DNA of 64,000 bases, taken from Rhizoctonia solani. Taxonomy: Eukaryota; Basidiomycota; Agaricomycetes; Cantharellales; Ceratobasidiaceae. This document shows, piece after piece, positions 36,395 to 47,866 of this stretch. The stretch is taken from NCBI RefSeq assembly GCF_016906535.1, contig NC_057384.1:434001-498000 (forward strand). Direction: 5' to 3'. The notes beneath the pieces are model-generated. The model saw nothing but the letters and a program-made list of their open reading frames with translations, ran no database searches and had not been told where the DNA came from. Position 1 is the first letter of the stretch; every line of letters starts with the position of its first letter. The position numbers and the translations under genes are program-made.

Positions 36395-38218
36395 ATGTTT
36401 CTCGACACACTATCCAAGACACCAGGTATTCTAACCCCTTTTGATGCCGAGTTCAATAGGGGGGTAGATCGTCCAACAGCATCGGTGAGTGATGAACCAA
36501 ACTTGTTGGTGACATAATTACGATTCGTGGTTTTAAATCTCACCTACAGGGATGCAATGAAAGCAACGGACAACCTCATCAAGCTAGAGGTGTAGCTGTT
36601 GGCACTGTAGCTGTATGTATTTCAGCTAGTAGTATGAACGCTAATAATGACTCCTAGATGCAGTCGTTAGGAAGCAAACTCACCGGTACGGGAGAGCGTC
36701 CAGGGGCGAAGGAGCATGATTCTCTATCAGCGTTTCCACGAAGGGGGTCAGAAGGCTTCGTGCTTACTTCCGAACAAGTCCAAGAATTGCGCGCACTAGT
36801 TTGCTCGGGTCAGGCCTTGACTATTGCTGCCGGAAGCCTATATCAAGCAGCCGCATTTAATGGCAACTTACTTCACGCTTTGAAACTACCCCATGTGGTT
36901 GTTGTTCCGACCACTGTCAAGGAGATTCAAGATATAGTCAGGTTTGCCCGGACACCGTATCAAACTTACCGTTAAAAATGGGGGGCACTCTTTCGCTGGT
37001 TATTCTCTCAATCATGACGGGATCTTGATAAACATGAAGAGCTTTGGCCCCAAGGGAATTACCTTCGATCTTGATAGTACGCCCAAAACCGCAACTATTC
37101 CGGCAGGATGCCGATGGGGCGATGTCTATAGATGCTTGGAGGAAGCAGGTCGTAGCGAAATGGTTCTGGGAGGGCGATGTGCTTCAGTCGGCGTTTCAGG
37201 TTTTACTATGGGCGGGGGCGTTAGCCCGTTTTCTCGTCAGTATGGTCTAGGGATAGATAGCGTTCTTAGCTTCAGGCTCATCACTGCCGATGGGGACGAC
37301 ATCACCGTTGGTCGGAAAGATACTTGCGAAAGGAAGAAGAACCTGTTTTGGGCTTTACGGGGTGGAGGCGGGGGTAACTTTGGGGTCCTTGTCGAGTTCA
37401 CTACCCAACTCCACGACCTTGGTAACAATGATGGGATGGTAATTGGCGGAGGTTTTTCCTGGAAGTTCCCCGAGGGCCAGTCCAAGTTCAAAGAAATGAT
37501 CGACAAGCTTAATTCGCATGATCAACCATGGCCTAACGAACTCACCATGAATGTACTTTGGCGGGGGGACCGAGGGCAGTTGACGGTAGTATACGATGGA
37601 ACTGAGGAGAATCTCCACAGACACATCGAACCCTTGACAGGCTTTGGAGGAGAGTCAAATTTCAAGCTATGCAAGTGGTCAAATATTGCTATTCAAGAAC
37701 AAGGATGGGGCCCAGGGAGCCCGGCATTCCATCATCACACCCCCTTCATCTACGGTCATCGTGCTTTGAGCTCAGACTTCATTTCGAAAGTAGACACGAT
37801 CATGGAAGAGCTACGTGGAGTACTAAGTAGATACGACCCAAACGGGAAGGCATATCTAACTTGGGTTCATGTCGGGGGAAAGGCTGCAGAGGTTGGCGCA
37901 AAGGACACAGCGTTCTATTGGCGCGATGCTTCGTACGTCAGCTACTTAAAGCTCCAGTGGTACAATCGTCACGCGACAAACGCAATGATCGACTACGTGC
38001 GAAAGGTCAAGCAGAAGTTACTCCCGTACACATTACAAGGCAAAGCGGCTTATGTAAACTTTACCGACCCAACTATTCCTAACTGGCAAGATGCGTACTA
38101 TGGAGACAACTACCCTCGTCTCCAGCAGGTCAAAAAAGACTGGGACCCTGATAACTTCTTCCGCTTTGAGCAAAGCATCGAGCTGCCAGGACAGAAGGGT
38201 GGGTCACCTTACCTCTGA
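36395..38218 (+). CDS. BBE-like FAD-linked oxidoreductase (one frameshift)
   Basis: Berberine-bridge-enzyme-like flavoprotein oxidase. Likely exons: 36395-36484, 36550-36613, then 36658 onward. The PCMH FAD-binding domain reads LTIAAGSLYQAAAFNGNLLH, HVVVVPTTVKEIQDIVRFA, GGHSFAGYSLNHDG (His for covalent FAD attachment), GRCASVGVSGFTMGGGVSPF (Cys in the position of the second covalent link) and FWALRGGGGGNFGVLVEF. The C-terminal BBE domain ends YYGDNYPRLQQVKKDWDPDN and FFRFEQSIELPG, with TGA at 38216. The only break is one base near 36,955, between DIVRFAR and HRIKLTVKNGG. Both parts are otherwise open. A bicovalent flavin would be expected. It sits among P450s, which suggests oxidative tailoring, but no core enzyme is near. 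The first two exons are less certain than the rest. Confidence 0.82.
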
Positions 38219-38829
38219 CGTTGTCAAGAGCTTTAATGCCGTATGCTGACCACTTTACTTTTGTGCATGAAACGCTATCTCCATACGACATGGGTCTGAA
38301 TACAGATACCGGGAGGAGCTTAGACAAGGCGATCGAGCAAATCAAGGATGATTGGTACGCACACTCGCTACCCTGCACAGAGGAGCTTTGGAGCATGGAG
38401 GACCCATCGGAAGATGAGGTGCTGGAGGTTATCAGAAAGCAATGTATGCTCTAAAGGGCGGTCTTCTCGTGAATTAAACTTGGCGACCGTTTAGTATTAA
38501 ACTTTCAATTGTTTATCGATGACCTTGTATCAAATTGCTGTATTGTCCGTACATATTGATTGTGGTTCGCCGCCTTCTACCGAGCTTTTGGCCTTTGATT
38601 ATACACATTTACTTAAGAAATCATTCATAGTATAGCTATCCATTCGAAGTTCAATATGCATGGATGAATTGCGGAATCTCGAAAACCAAGAGATTTGCGC
38701 GGGGATGTGGCCGACTGACATGGCGGTTGCAATAACTCCACGATTGTTTCAATATAGTCGTATTCATACGTTAATCACAACTTCCTAGCCATTAATCAAC
38801 CTTTCACCCAGATGTAATAACCTTCAATC
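38219..38829. other. Intergenic, convergent
   Basis: Between the BBE-like gene and the 3' end of P450 copy C. A frame at 38221-38454 (+) has an acidic, protein-like composition (DKAIEQIKDDWYAHSLPC) but no ATG at its start and no family I recognise. It could be a fragment of another gene. Confidence 0.35.
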
Positions 38830-40865
38830 TCATATTCCATCGGCACTGGTACTGAGCACGAGCTGCCGGTGCTCTTCTGACCTCAACCTAAGCTCAAATT
38901 CGAATGGCTTTAACTCACTAATATTATTAGAAAAGGTGAGCCATCGCCTGTCCCTTCGTAAATACTGGTGTGAATTCACTCACAATATCATAGAGTTACG
39001 CTCCGGTTCGGCTTGAGGTACAATAACATCACCGTTAATGTCTTTCTTCTGTAAGAAAGTAAAGATCGAAAGCATCGATGCAGCGATAATGAACGCCGAG
39101 TCTTCTGCAAAATGAAAGCCGGGACATTTGCTGGTAGCCATACACAGCGATTGGTTGGTGGGATGCCGCTCGTACTTGAGATCAATTGTTTGGAGGATGT
39201 ACTCACCGTCTACCCCATCCAAAGGCTGATGGACGTGGAACCTCGGGGTCCAGAAACCTATCGGGATCAAACACTTCAGGATCTTTGTAATGACGGGGAT
39301 CACGACCCACAGCCCTAATCATATGACACGGTCAATTATCACGAAGTATTTTCGCTAGCAAAAGTTTTACCATAGGTTTCCTATTCTATTCGGTGGTTCG
39401 AGCCAATAAAGTCAAAGCGAAATTAGCACAGTATATGCCACAATGGACATCTCCTACATTGTTGTTCCCTTTTGAATGTTATAACCTCTGTAAATATCAT
39501 CCTGATCGCATGCATGGGGTAATGCTAGGGTTCGAGCAAAGCAAACAATGGGTTATACTAGTTAAGTTGGCAGACATCTTGCACGCTGGAGCCAATCTCA
39601 CCAAACGGCATAACGGGATACAATCGGAGCACTTCGTCGATTAGGTTCCTGATGTATGGTAGTCGCTTCTTGTCGGACATTTTCGGTAAAACGGCATGAC
39701 CGAGAAGAGAGGTGAGCTCTCTCTGCGCCCTCGCCTGTGCATCGGGATTTACGACCATTGCGAATATAAAATTGATGAGAAGAGTGGTAGACTACCACAG
39801 GGATGAGTCTCTGATCATACACGGTAGATCTACTGCAGGAATCACTCACAGTGTCTGCTCCGGCTGTTGGAGATATTTAGCACTATCCTTAATTATACAC
39901 TTCAAGTAAACCAACCTCCAAATGTTGTGACTCCGATTTCCTTTAACCACTCTTCCCGTTCGGCAGCACTCGATCCAGATAATAGCTCGTGATCTTGAAG
40001 TAAAGAGCCGATAATAGAGGTTTGATGTGTTCCTGTGGCCTTCATTTGCATATATCATCACTACCAAGTAAAGAGAGTAGCTGTTACGAAATTGAAACTC
40101 ACCACCCGAGATTTGACCCATTCATATGGCTCCTTTCTTGCTTTTTCTTTCTGTGCTCCATATTCTCTCGCTGTGACCTTCCAGCCAGTCCCAGGAAACC
40201 AGTCTGGAATGTATGCCATAGCTGGGAACAGGTTAACAAGGAAATCTTTAAGCATCACATTCAGCTGTGTGTCAAATCGTCACGGTTCGCGGTCCGCCAC
40301 CTACTTGTTTGCATGCTCGCAGATGTTACGTTATGTACAGTCAGCTGCAGTTCTTTCATAAATGGGTCCTGGGGGGTCTTGGGTTTATACCCGTAGGCAA
40401 GCTGGAGCATCATAGATCCCAAAGCACTTTGATGTTGTCAACACCACGAGCTACTAATTCAAGGCCTAAATTAGTAGGACTTACAAGTTGATTTCGTCTT
40501 TTATGTGCTCAAACGGTTGCACATGATTTGTAGCACTCAACAGGCGTCTGAGAAGGAAACGGGCTTGCTGCTCCTGGAAGTCATTGAACTGGGCAACAGC
40601 GCGTATGCTAAGCCAATTGTTCATTATTCGACGATAGTGCCTCCAGGCATCCCCATATTCCATCAGCGGGAGGTTTCCCGGCCAGTTCATCCTGAATGGT
40701 CAATAAGGTGTGGACCAATAAACAAGGGTGCTTACATACAATGAAGGATCTTTGACCATGGGTACGGGTGGTCGGGATGAGTAAGACGCTGTGCGTTTCT
40801 CAAGAACATCGGATATAGCTTCTGCAGAGTTAAGAATAATATAAATCAGTACATCAGTAAAAGAT
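38830..40865 (-). CDS. Cytochrome P450 (copy C), 5' truncated
   Basis: Third P450 paralogue. The reading can be followed from ILNSAEAISDVLEKR (near 40,840) through GDAWRHYRRIMNNWLSIRAV, MMLQLAYGYKPKTPQDPF, DFLVNLFPAMAYIPDWFPGT, SIIGSLLQDHELLSGSS, VVNPDAQARAQRELTSLLGH, LIDEVLRLYPVMPF (ExxR), IYRGYNIQKGTTM, AVGRDPRHYKDPEVFDPDRF, FGWG and the heme loop SKCPGFHFAEDSAFI. It ends with ELKPFEFELRLRSEEH and a TGA at 38830-38832. The first exon (membrane anchor and PPSP hinge) is not found in the 1.5 kb upstream, and the second exon loses similarity upstream of 40,850. Unless the first exon lies much further away, this copy cannot be anchored normally. The internal exons look less damaged than copy A. 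Confidence 0.75.
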
Positions 40866-42369
40866 TCCTTTTTTCAGTAGGATATGGCCTGAAAATTACA
40901 ATGTTAGTATGCCTCCCTCAGCATAACCAGAACTATGGAAGAATTGATACCTAAGATCAGTATGTATTGATCTTGATTTCAGCTCAATTCCACTTAAACA
41001 CACGCACTAATTTTTCAGTATTAAACCTTGTACAGTGGTAAAGAGCAAGAATGGCTGAGCCACGTATAAGCTGACTTGAAAATCTAACATTCTCAATTGT
41101 AGTTGCTAGAAGGTTTGTGAGGACTGTTCTACTTCGGCAGAGATGGGGGGTAGGTAAGTGATATCGAACGTACGGATATATGTGTACCCTTTATATGGAA
41201 GTTCCACTTCATCTGATTTATGGAGGTATGACGCAGATAAAGCAAGTCCCAATATGTTTAAGTGACCGAGATATCCGGCCCCGAATGTTACCAGCCCCTT
41301 GGGCACATGGTGAATTTGTTCCGGGAGTCATCGACTCGCATATATTGTGCGTGATGGCAGTGCATGATGGCAGTGCGTGATGATAACGAGATAAATACGT
41401 CAATGCGTCGTAAGCACAAATAAGGCGCTCTATGAAGGAATTGGTACAAGGAATAGGGACTACCTAGACACAATGAATGCTCACGGGTCGGGTGGTTTGA
41501 TCCTGTTTAGCTGCAGAGTGGTGGACTGGACAAAAAGAGAACACTGAGAGTGTCTCTAGTAATGGTAGGCACTTAACGAAATCACCTACTTCTCTAAAAG
41601 GGCCACTGAGCTCCAGCGTAGTGATTGGTTACGGGGGCCCCAGGTAGGTTTGAGCCCTTATACACAACAAAATCTGGGCGCCGAATGAGTGATGCCGCCC
41701 TCGCAGGCTCGGCTGCGCTGAATAAATCTGAACTACGACTCATCGAACTCTCGGAACCACACCGTACAGCTATATATTGCTTCAGATATTGATGTGCTCC
41801 CCTCTCCTATACTAGCAAAACGAATGAGATACAATATAGACATGCAAATACAATCTAATGTATATATGCATAGTTCACAGTTGGTTTCCCGGAATTCATA
41901 AAATCCCTTTATGGTCATGGTTCTATGATAAAGTATACGCAGACACGCCGAGCTTGGCAGACCGCGCGGCAAGTTACCGCAGTTACAATCAGATGTATGC
42001 ACTTAGGATTCGGCAGTATCATACGGAGAGCCAGGTTCGAGTACCCGAATGTGTTAGTATTAATTTGGTTAGCTTGTGAAATAATAGTGACTGTCTGTGG
42101 TGGCTCTTAGTCCACAGCATAGGTATCGACATAGTGGTATCATTCCACAATCTAGTGAACAAATGTGGGCAGGCGGTTGGCTACTGGCATTATTTTTGAG
42201 AAAACATACTTGCCCGCCGGCTTGGCGGCTTGTTCGGTTGCAATAACGTGAGATTTGTTTGAAAATAATTACACCGAAACATTGGTGATGGTGCCGACCC
42301 TAGTCCTGAAGTCCCCCAGAGTTGCCAGGTCTCGGTCAACCTTCCACCTAAAGGCAAGCTCTCTTGGGT
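40866..42369. other. Intergenic, no P450 first exon found
   Basis: About 1.5 kb between P450 copies C and D. I searched by eye for the missing PPSP-hinge exon of copy C and did not see it. Only short open frames are present. Confidence 0.4.
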
Positions 42370-44705
42370 TCATTCTCCGTCAGCATCAATGCTGAGTAAG
42401 AGCTGGTGATGCTCTTCCGACCTCATCTTGAACTCAAATCAAACGGCTTTAACTCGCTACCAGTAGAAAAATCAACTTATTTCTCAGCATTTGACAAACA
42501 ATTACCCTGAGTGCGAACTCACAATACGGTGCAGTTACGTTCCGTTTCAGCTCGTGGTACGATAGGATGACCGCTGCTATCTGTTTTCTGTGAGAAAGTA
42601 AAAACTGACAATAATGAAGTAGCCATGATGAATGCCGAGTCTTCACCGAAATGCAAGCCAGGACATTTGCTGATGACATAAACAGAGTTATTAGTGGGAC
42701 GTCATCAATATTTCTACTCGGCCAACTGAAGAATGTGCCTACCGTCTACCCCACCCAAACATTGATGGTCGCAGGACCTGTGGGTCAAGAAACCTATCAG
42801 GATCGAAGGTTTCAGGATCCTTGTACTGGCAAGGGTCCCGACCAATGGCCCTAACAATAGCCCACTATGAGCTATGGCTGAACGACGTCGCCAGTCAGGT
42901 CTTACCACAAATTCCCGATTCTGCTCAGCGAGTCGAGTTCGTGATGAATTTGATCAAGGTCAGTATAGTAGCCCGTGCGATAACGAACATTCCTTACATG
43001 GTCGTTCCCTTTTGGATGTTATAGCCCCTGTACGTATCGTCTTGGTGGCATCCATGGGGCAACGCTAGAGTAGAGATCAAGCCAAGAAAGACGCGTGCAA
43101 GTTGATCAGTCCGACCTCTTTCACATTGAAGCCAACCTCACCCATCGGCAAAACGGGATACAACCGAAACACTTCGTCTATCACGTTCCTGATGTACGGT
43201 AGTCGATTCTTATCTGACATCTTCGGTAAAGTGGCGTGACCGAGAACAGAGTCGAGTTCTTGCTGGGCCTTGGCTTGAACGTCGGGATTCACGACCATCG
43301 CGAATACAAAATTGACAAGGAAAAGGTGGTCTGTCGTCGGAATATATTGGTTGTTCACAGAGAGCCCGAGTTTTGTTTGAAGAGTCGCTTACCGTGTCTG
43401 TCCCAGCTGTGCAGAAACTTCAGGTTTAGTATTGTTCCTGGACATGATATCTAGATACACTGACCTCCGACTATAGTGATTCCGATTTCTTTCAACATTT
43501 CTTCCTGCTTCGCGGGACTCAGTCCTGATAACAGTTGGTGATCCTGAAGTAAAGAGCCCAAAATAGAGACTTGATGTGTTCCTTGCCCTGCAGTATTATA
43601 TATGTGTATCAAATACAGAGAAAGGAAGGACAAGCTGTAAGAAACCAAACACTCACGACCTGAGATTTCGCCCATTCATATGGCTCGCTTTTAGATTCTT
43701 CCTTTTGTGCGGCATATTTCCTGGCTGTGGCTCTCCAGCCAGCTCCGGGAAACCAGTTTGGAATGTATACCATTATCGGGAAGACATTGACGAGAAAATC
43801 TGGATAGTCATGATCGGCCCAGTGTCCATCAACAATATGTTAAAGCTTACTACTTACTTGTTTGCATGACTGCGCACGATAAATTATGCAACGTCAGTTG
43901 AAACGCCTTTAAAACCTATCCTGTGGAGTTTTGGGCCGGTACCCATAAGCGAGTTGAAACATAGTCGACCCCAAAGCACTTTAAACCATCTTCATTTCAA
44001 TAATCTGCAAAGAAAAAAAAAAGTGTGGTTTACAAAAGTAGGACTTACAAGTAGATTTCCTCCTTGAGCTGATCAAATGGCTCCTGATGGCCCGCAACGC
44101 GCATTATCCGTTTCAAGAGTGAACGAGCTTGCCGCTCTTGCAGGTCGTTGAACTGGGTCACGGCGCGCACGTTGAGCCAATTGTTCATCATGCGACGATA
44201 GTGCCTCCAGGTATCGGTATACTCCATCAGCGCAAATATTTCGGGCCAGTTCATTCTGCGGAGCCGATTGGATGCGAACTCGGATAAGTCAGCGTTTGGC
44301 TATTGGCTTACAGTGAGGGATCCTTGACCATGGGGACAGGTGGTCGGGACGAGTGGAATACAGCATGCTTGTCAAGAAGCTCGGACGCAGCTTCCGCAGA
44401 ATTGACTATGATATGCTTATGGCCGAGTATTTCTAAGTAAATAATGTCCGCTAACGATTAAAAGTGAGTCAGTATACATCTACGCCTTGTGAATCGTCCA
44501 TAGAATGTATACATTTCAGTTGTTGTCCAAGTTTCGCGAACGAGATGTACTCGTAGCCAGGAGGGATCGAGAACAGGTTGCCGAGAAACGGAAGAGACCA
44601 GGGAGAAGGTGGGTGGCGGATTTTTGGGCGCCGAATCCGGTTCCAGGAGTAGCAAACCACAGCGGCTGTGAGTGCCGCGTACAGAGTGGCTTGGGTATCT
44701 ATCAT
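42370..44705 (-). CDS. Cytochrome P450 (copy D), two frameshifts
   Basis: Fourth P450 paralogue, with intact N-terminus. ATG at 44705 (MIDTQATLYAALTAAVVCYS), hinge RHPPSPWSLPFLGNLFSIPP, then LEILGHKHIIVNSAEAASEL, YTDTWRHYRRMMNNWLNVRA, FQLAYGYRPKTPQDRF, FPIMVYIPNWFPGAGWRATA, GSLLQDHQLLSGLSPAKQEE, VVNPDVQAKAQQELDSVLGH, NVIDEVFRLYPVLPMG (ExxR), YRGYNIQKGTTM, AIGRDPCQYKDPETFDPDRF, FGWGR and the heme loop SKCPGLHFGEDSAFIMATSL. The final exon should read ELKPFDFEFKMRSEEH, but one base is missing near 42,440. Another loss near 43,925 turns the expected QDRFYKAFQL into a stop. Same exon pattern as B and C, so it is a tandem duplicate. An upstream ATG in the same frame at 44,750 is possible only if transcription starts earlier. 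Confidence 0.8.
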
Positions 44706-45537
44706 GCTACGATTGTGCCTGGAATAATTCACGGGGGTTGTACAGTGCAAGGTGGATCACATCGAAAATGCGGGTACAATCGCGTCTTTTATGCGATAAT
44801 CTGATGCATTACGGCCATCCGATTTAGGTGTAGTCGATACATATTGGATAAATAAAGGCATCCATGAACACGAGATGTTCTTGGATCGGATATATACGGC
44901 CTTGGGTGCGATACTATCCCTTTTAAATACCGTGTGGACTGTGCGTTGGTTATAGACTTACCGATTCGAGATTAGTCGACTCTTAGAGACTGATACCAGT
45001 AGAATGTGTGGCAGGATACAGTAGACATTTCGAATTTGGTGGATTGCAGATAAATGCGCTTAGTAGTTAATGATATAAAACGGATATTCGAATTCGAACG
45101 TTCAGAACTGTGTTAACTGTGGGCATGACCGTGATAGTGTGTACCAGTCCAATAAAAGTGGCCAATTCAGGCGGACGGTTGGTCCTTGACATTCTTTTCA
45201 AGAAATATGGGTTTTTTTCTGATACACACAGCACTGGCATCAATATGTTTACGGCTCTTCAAGATTTGTTTGCGCTAACGCTGCAATTGGTGCAAATGGG
45301 GCCTTGCTTTGGAAGAGGAATTAAGCCCACACAGTTAACAAATAATAGGTGTTAAGCGCCACTTCAGGGGCGGATCCAATGACACGGGCTTTACCAATGG
45401 ATGTAATCACGACCACTTGCACAACCACGGCTCACAGGATTTTAGTAGGGATAATATCAAGTCGACTCACTTGGTACCCACACGAGGCAGATCGAAAAGT
45501 ACAAAGACTATATTGATATCATCGGCTAATAAACTTG
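44706..45537. other. Intergenic, divergent promoters
   Basis: Shared upstream region of P450 copy D (-) and the TAF-like gene (+). It is A/T-rich between 44,820 and 45,100. No gene seen. Confidence 0.4.
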
Positions 45538-47177
45538 ATGGATGGAACAGCACACCAACACCTTCACCGAGCAACACTCCGAGTTCTCCATTCCCACAAC
45601 TTCTCATCGTCATCGTCCCTTGCATCTCACACACTTACAGCACTCTATGCAGAATACTTGGATCTGCTAGCACGGTCGTTTGCTGCCCATTCTCACCACG
45701 GTGGACGAACAAATCCGTCATGGCCGGATGCCGTCAATGCCTTGTCAGAAGTCGGGGTTGATGTGGATGAGTTGTCCACGTGGCTGGGGACTGAAGCTGG
45801 GGAAGTGGGCAAAAATACGTCGTTGCGGGACGAGGTCCAGATGCGGGAAGAAAGGGGGTACTGGGAGTGAGTTCCTGGCATGCCAATGGGGTGGGTGTAA
45901 GTGTTGGTGTGGGTGTCGAGGACGCTAGGAAGAAGGAGTTGATTTCGTTAGATGGCAAGTATTACCATTTCTTTCGTTTTATCTGTTCTAGGGCTCATTG
46001 TCTTTTAGAGCATTTATCAGAGGGTGTAGTGCGGGGTGAACCAGGAATCCACCTTGTTTACGCTCAATTACCCTCACCTGTCCAATCGGATAATGAGGAT
46101 GAGGACGAGGATAGTCCGTATCAAGTATATACACCAGACTCTAAACCCGTTGCACTCCCGCCATCTCCAATCTCCCGCTCACCCTCTCCAGCATCTAAAC
46201 GAACGCGACCCAACGAATGGACAACTTCTCCACCAGACCATATTCCCGATTTTCTCCCGCCCTTTCCAACAACCAGCCCGTCCACGGCTCCTGCTCCAAT
46301 GCCCAGTACCAAATTGTCGAGGCACAAGTCAGTCCCGTCGATATCCTCAACAGGAGCGATACCTTACGTCCGCTCGGCACTCGCAAATGCCTCATTACCA
46401 CCATTGGAGGCCCCGGTCCGGTCCGTTCCACCAAAGGAAATAAGCACCATTACTATTCCCTCGGTCGCACTACGGGAAGCTTTATCCCAACACTCTACCG
46501 ATCCTACACCCCCGTTTCCATTTCCCCAGTCAACACCTGGAACAAACCCAGCTCGGTCCAAGGCAGCGCGTGTGCTCGCCAATGCACTCAATCAGGCCTT
46601 CGACGCGTCAGACTCAATGTTTGGCGCCTGGGGTGGAGTGGAAACTGGCCAACCGCATGGTCATGGATTCGGTGTACCTGTGCTACTCGACCAACAAGGC
46701 GAACTCGTGCTCGGGAAGAAAGGGTTCGATAGAGTGGGGTCGTTGGCAACTAGTGGTGTAGGAGGCCGAGTTATTCCAAGAGAACAGGATATAGGAAGTG
46801 TTATGGGTATGTCTATCTATGGATTCACATGCAAGTACTGACCTTCTCCCATCCCAAATTTTTCGGTAACAGGTTACCTAAACTCTGCAATCCTTCCACT
46901 AGCCCATACATTCCTTGCGCCCTCGGCTCTCCACAAAATAACGCGCATTGTTCCACCACAACCGCTCCGGGACTCGGCAGATGCGGACAAAGCTCAGCCC
47001 ATGTTTTATCATACGGAAAGATCGACGATTGCACCATGGTGTTTGCCCGTGCCCGAGGCGGATGGTGGAGGCCCATTGAACGGAACTGGAGAGGGACTGC
47101 CCGAGGCCAGACTGGTTCCTACGTGGGATTGGACTGCCAAGGATTATGAGAGTGGGCTGAGGAGAGCAAAGGCGTAG
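45538..47177 (+). CDS. Histone-fold (Bromo_TP) transcription factor TFIID subunit, TAF8/TAF3-like
   Basis: General transcription protein with a bromodomain-associated histone fold. Exons: 45538-45866, 45930-45959, 45993-46806, 46873-47177; phases agree. The N-terminal about 90 residues form the fold: LHRATLRVLHSHNF, LTALYAEYLDLLARSFAAHS, WPDAVNALSEVGVDVDEL. After an S/P-rich acidic linker (DNEDEDEDSPYQVY, near 46,100) comes DHIPDFLPPFPTT, a motif commonly found behind this fold in TAF8- and TAF3-like proteins. The remainder is low complexity with a basic SKAARVLANALNQAFD helix. No PHD finger follows, which favours TAF8 over animal-type TAF3. Intact frame. It acts in the nucleus in TFIID, pairing with TAF10 by family knowledge. 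The subunit choice (TAF8 or TAF3) is inference. Confidence 0.72.
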
Positions 47178-47866
47178 TACCGTAGTGCGCCCGAAAGGCT
47201 CATTGGGGGGGGGGGGGGGAATACTGGGATGTCCGGTTACCGGTTGTAGATTCAAGCCGGCCGTTGGGATGGTACTCTACGCACACTTCTGAGCGTAGAT
47301 GCTTGTTTGGCTGAAGCCTCGAGTTGGGGTGTTCGGACTCGCGCTGGTGTGCGTAGCTCTGAGTTGTGATCGGCGGTGTTTTGTATTTACTGTGACTAAT
47401 ATATTGGGGTGTTGTATGATTTCACTTTAACGCGTACTGACGTTCGTTTGGGGCGGAGCCTTGGCTCATTAGGGCATAGTTGAGCTCATTGGGGCATGGG
47501 TTGAGCTCATTGGGCGCACGACTTGGGGCGCTAAGGTGTAATGCATAGCCTGCAAGATCCGGAACTCATTACTCCAGCCCTGCACTTATCAATGTATTGG
47601 GGGCCAGCCTTAATACATTGGGGGTACAGCATGATGTGCAAGGCACCTTATCAGACGTGCTCAATGTCCCCCTGGCCTCGGACGCTGTCTGGGGACCTGG
47701 CCAAGGCCTTGGGCAAGTGGTCACGCGTCTAGGCCGAGGGCCCCAACTTCTTTATATAGTAATATATTGTTGTTTGCTTGGTCATGATTATAAAAGAGGC
47801 AAGACCATTACGTCGAGGCGTATCCCCCCACCCCCCAACCACAACCACCCCACTACCTGTTCCAGT
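47178..47866. other. Intergenic: upstream of acyl-CoA ligase
   Basis: It contains a G12 run at 47207-47218, three repeats of a GAGCTCATTGGG-like phrase around 47,460-47,515, and TTTATATAGTAATAT at 47,750 that may be the core promoter of the ligase. No gene. Confidence 0.5.

Noticed and set aside
42030..42050. GGTTCGAGTACCC resembling a tRNA T loop
   Set aside because: The upstream 70 nt do not fold into a cloverleaf by eye; no A-box match.
31176..44705. Calling the P450/BBE group a secondary-metabolite cluster
   Set aside because: No polyketide synthase, peptide synthetase, terpene cyclase or transporter in the window.
47207..47218. G12 run as a functional G-quadruplex
   Set aside because: A single homopolymer without spaced G-tracts; could also be a sequencing artefact.
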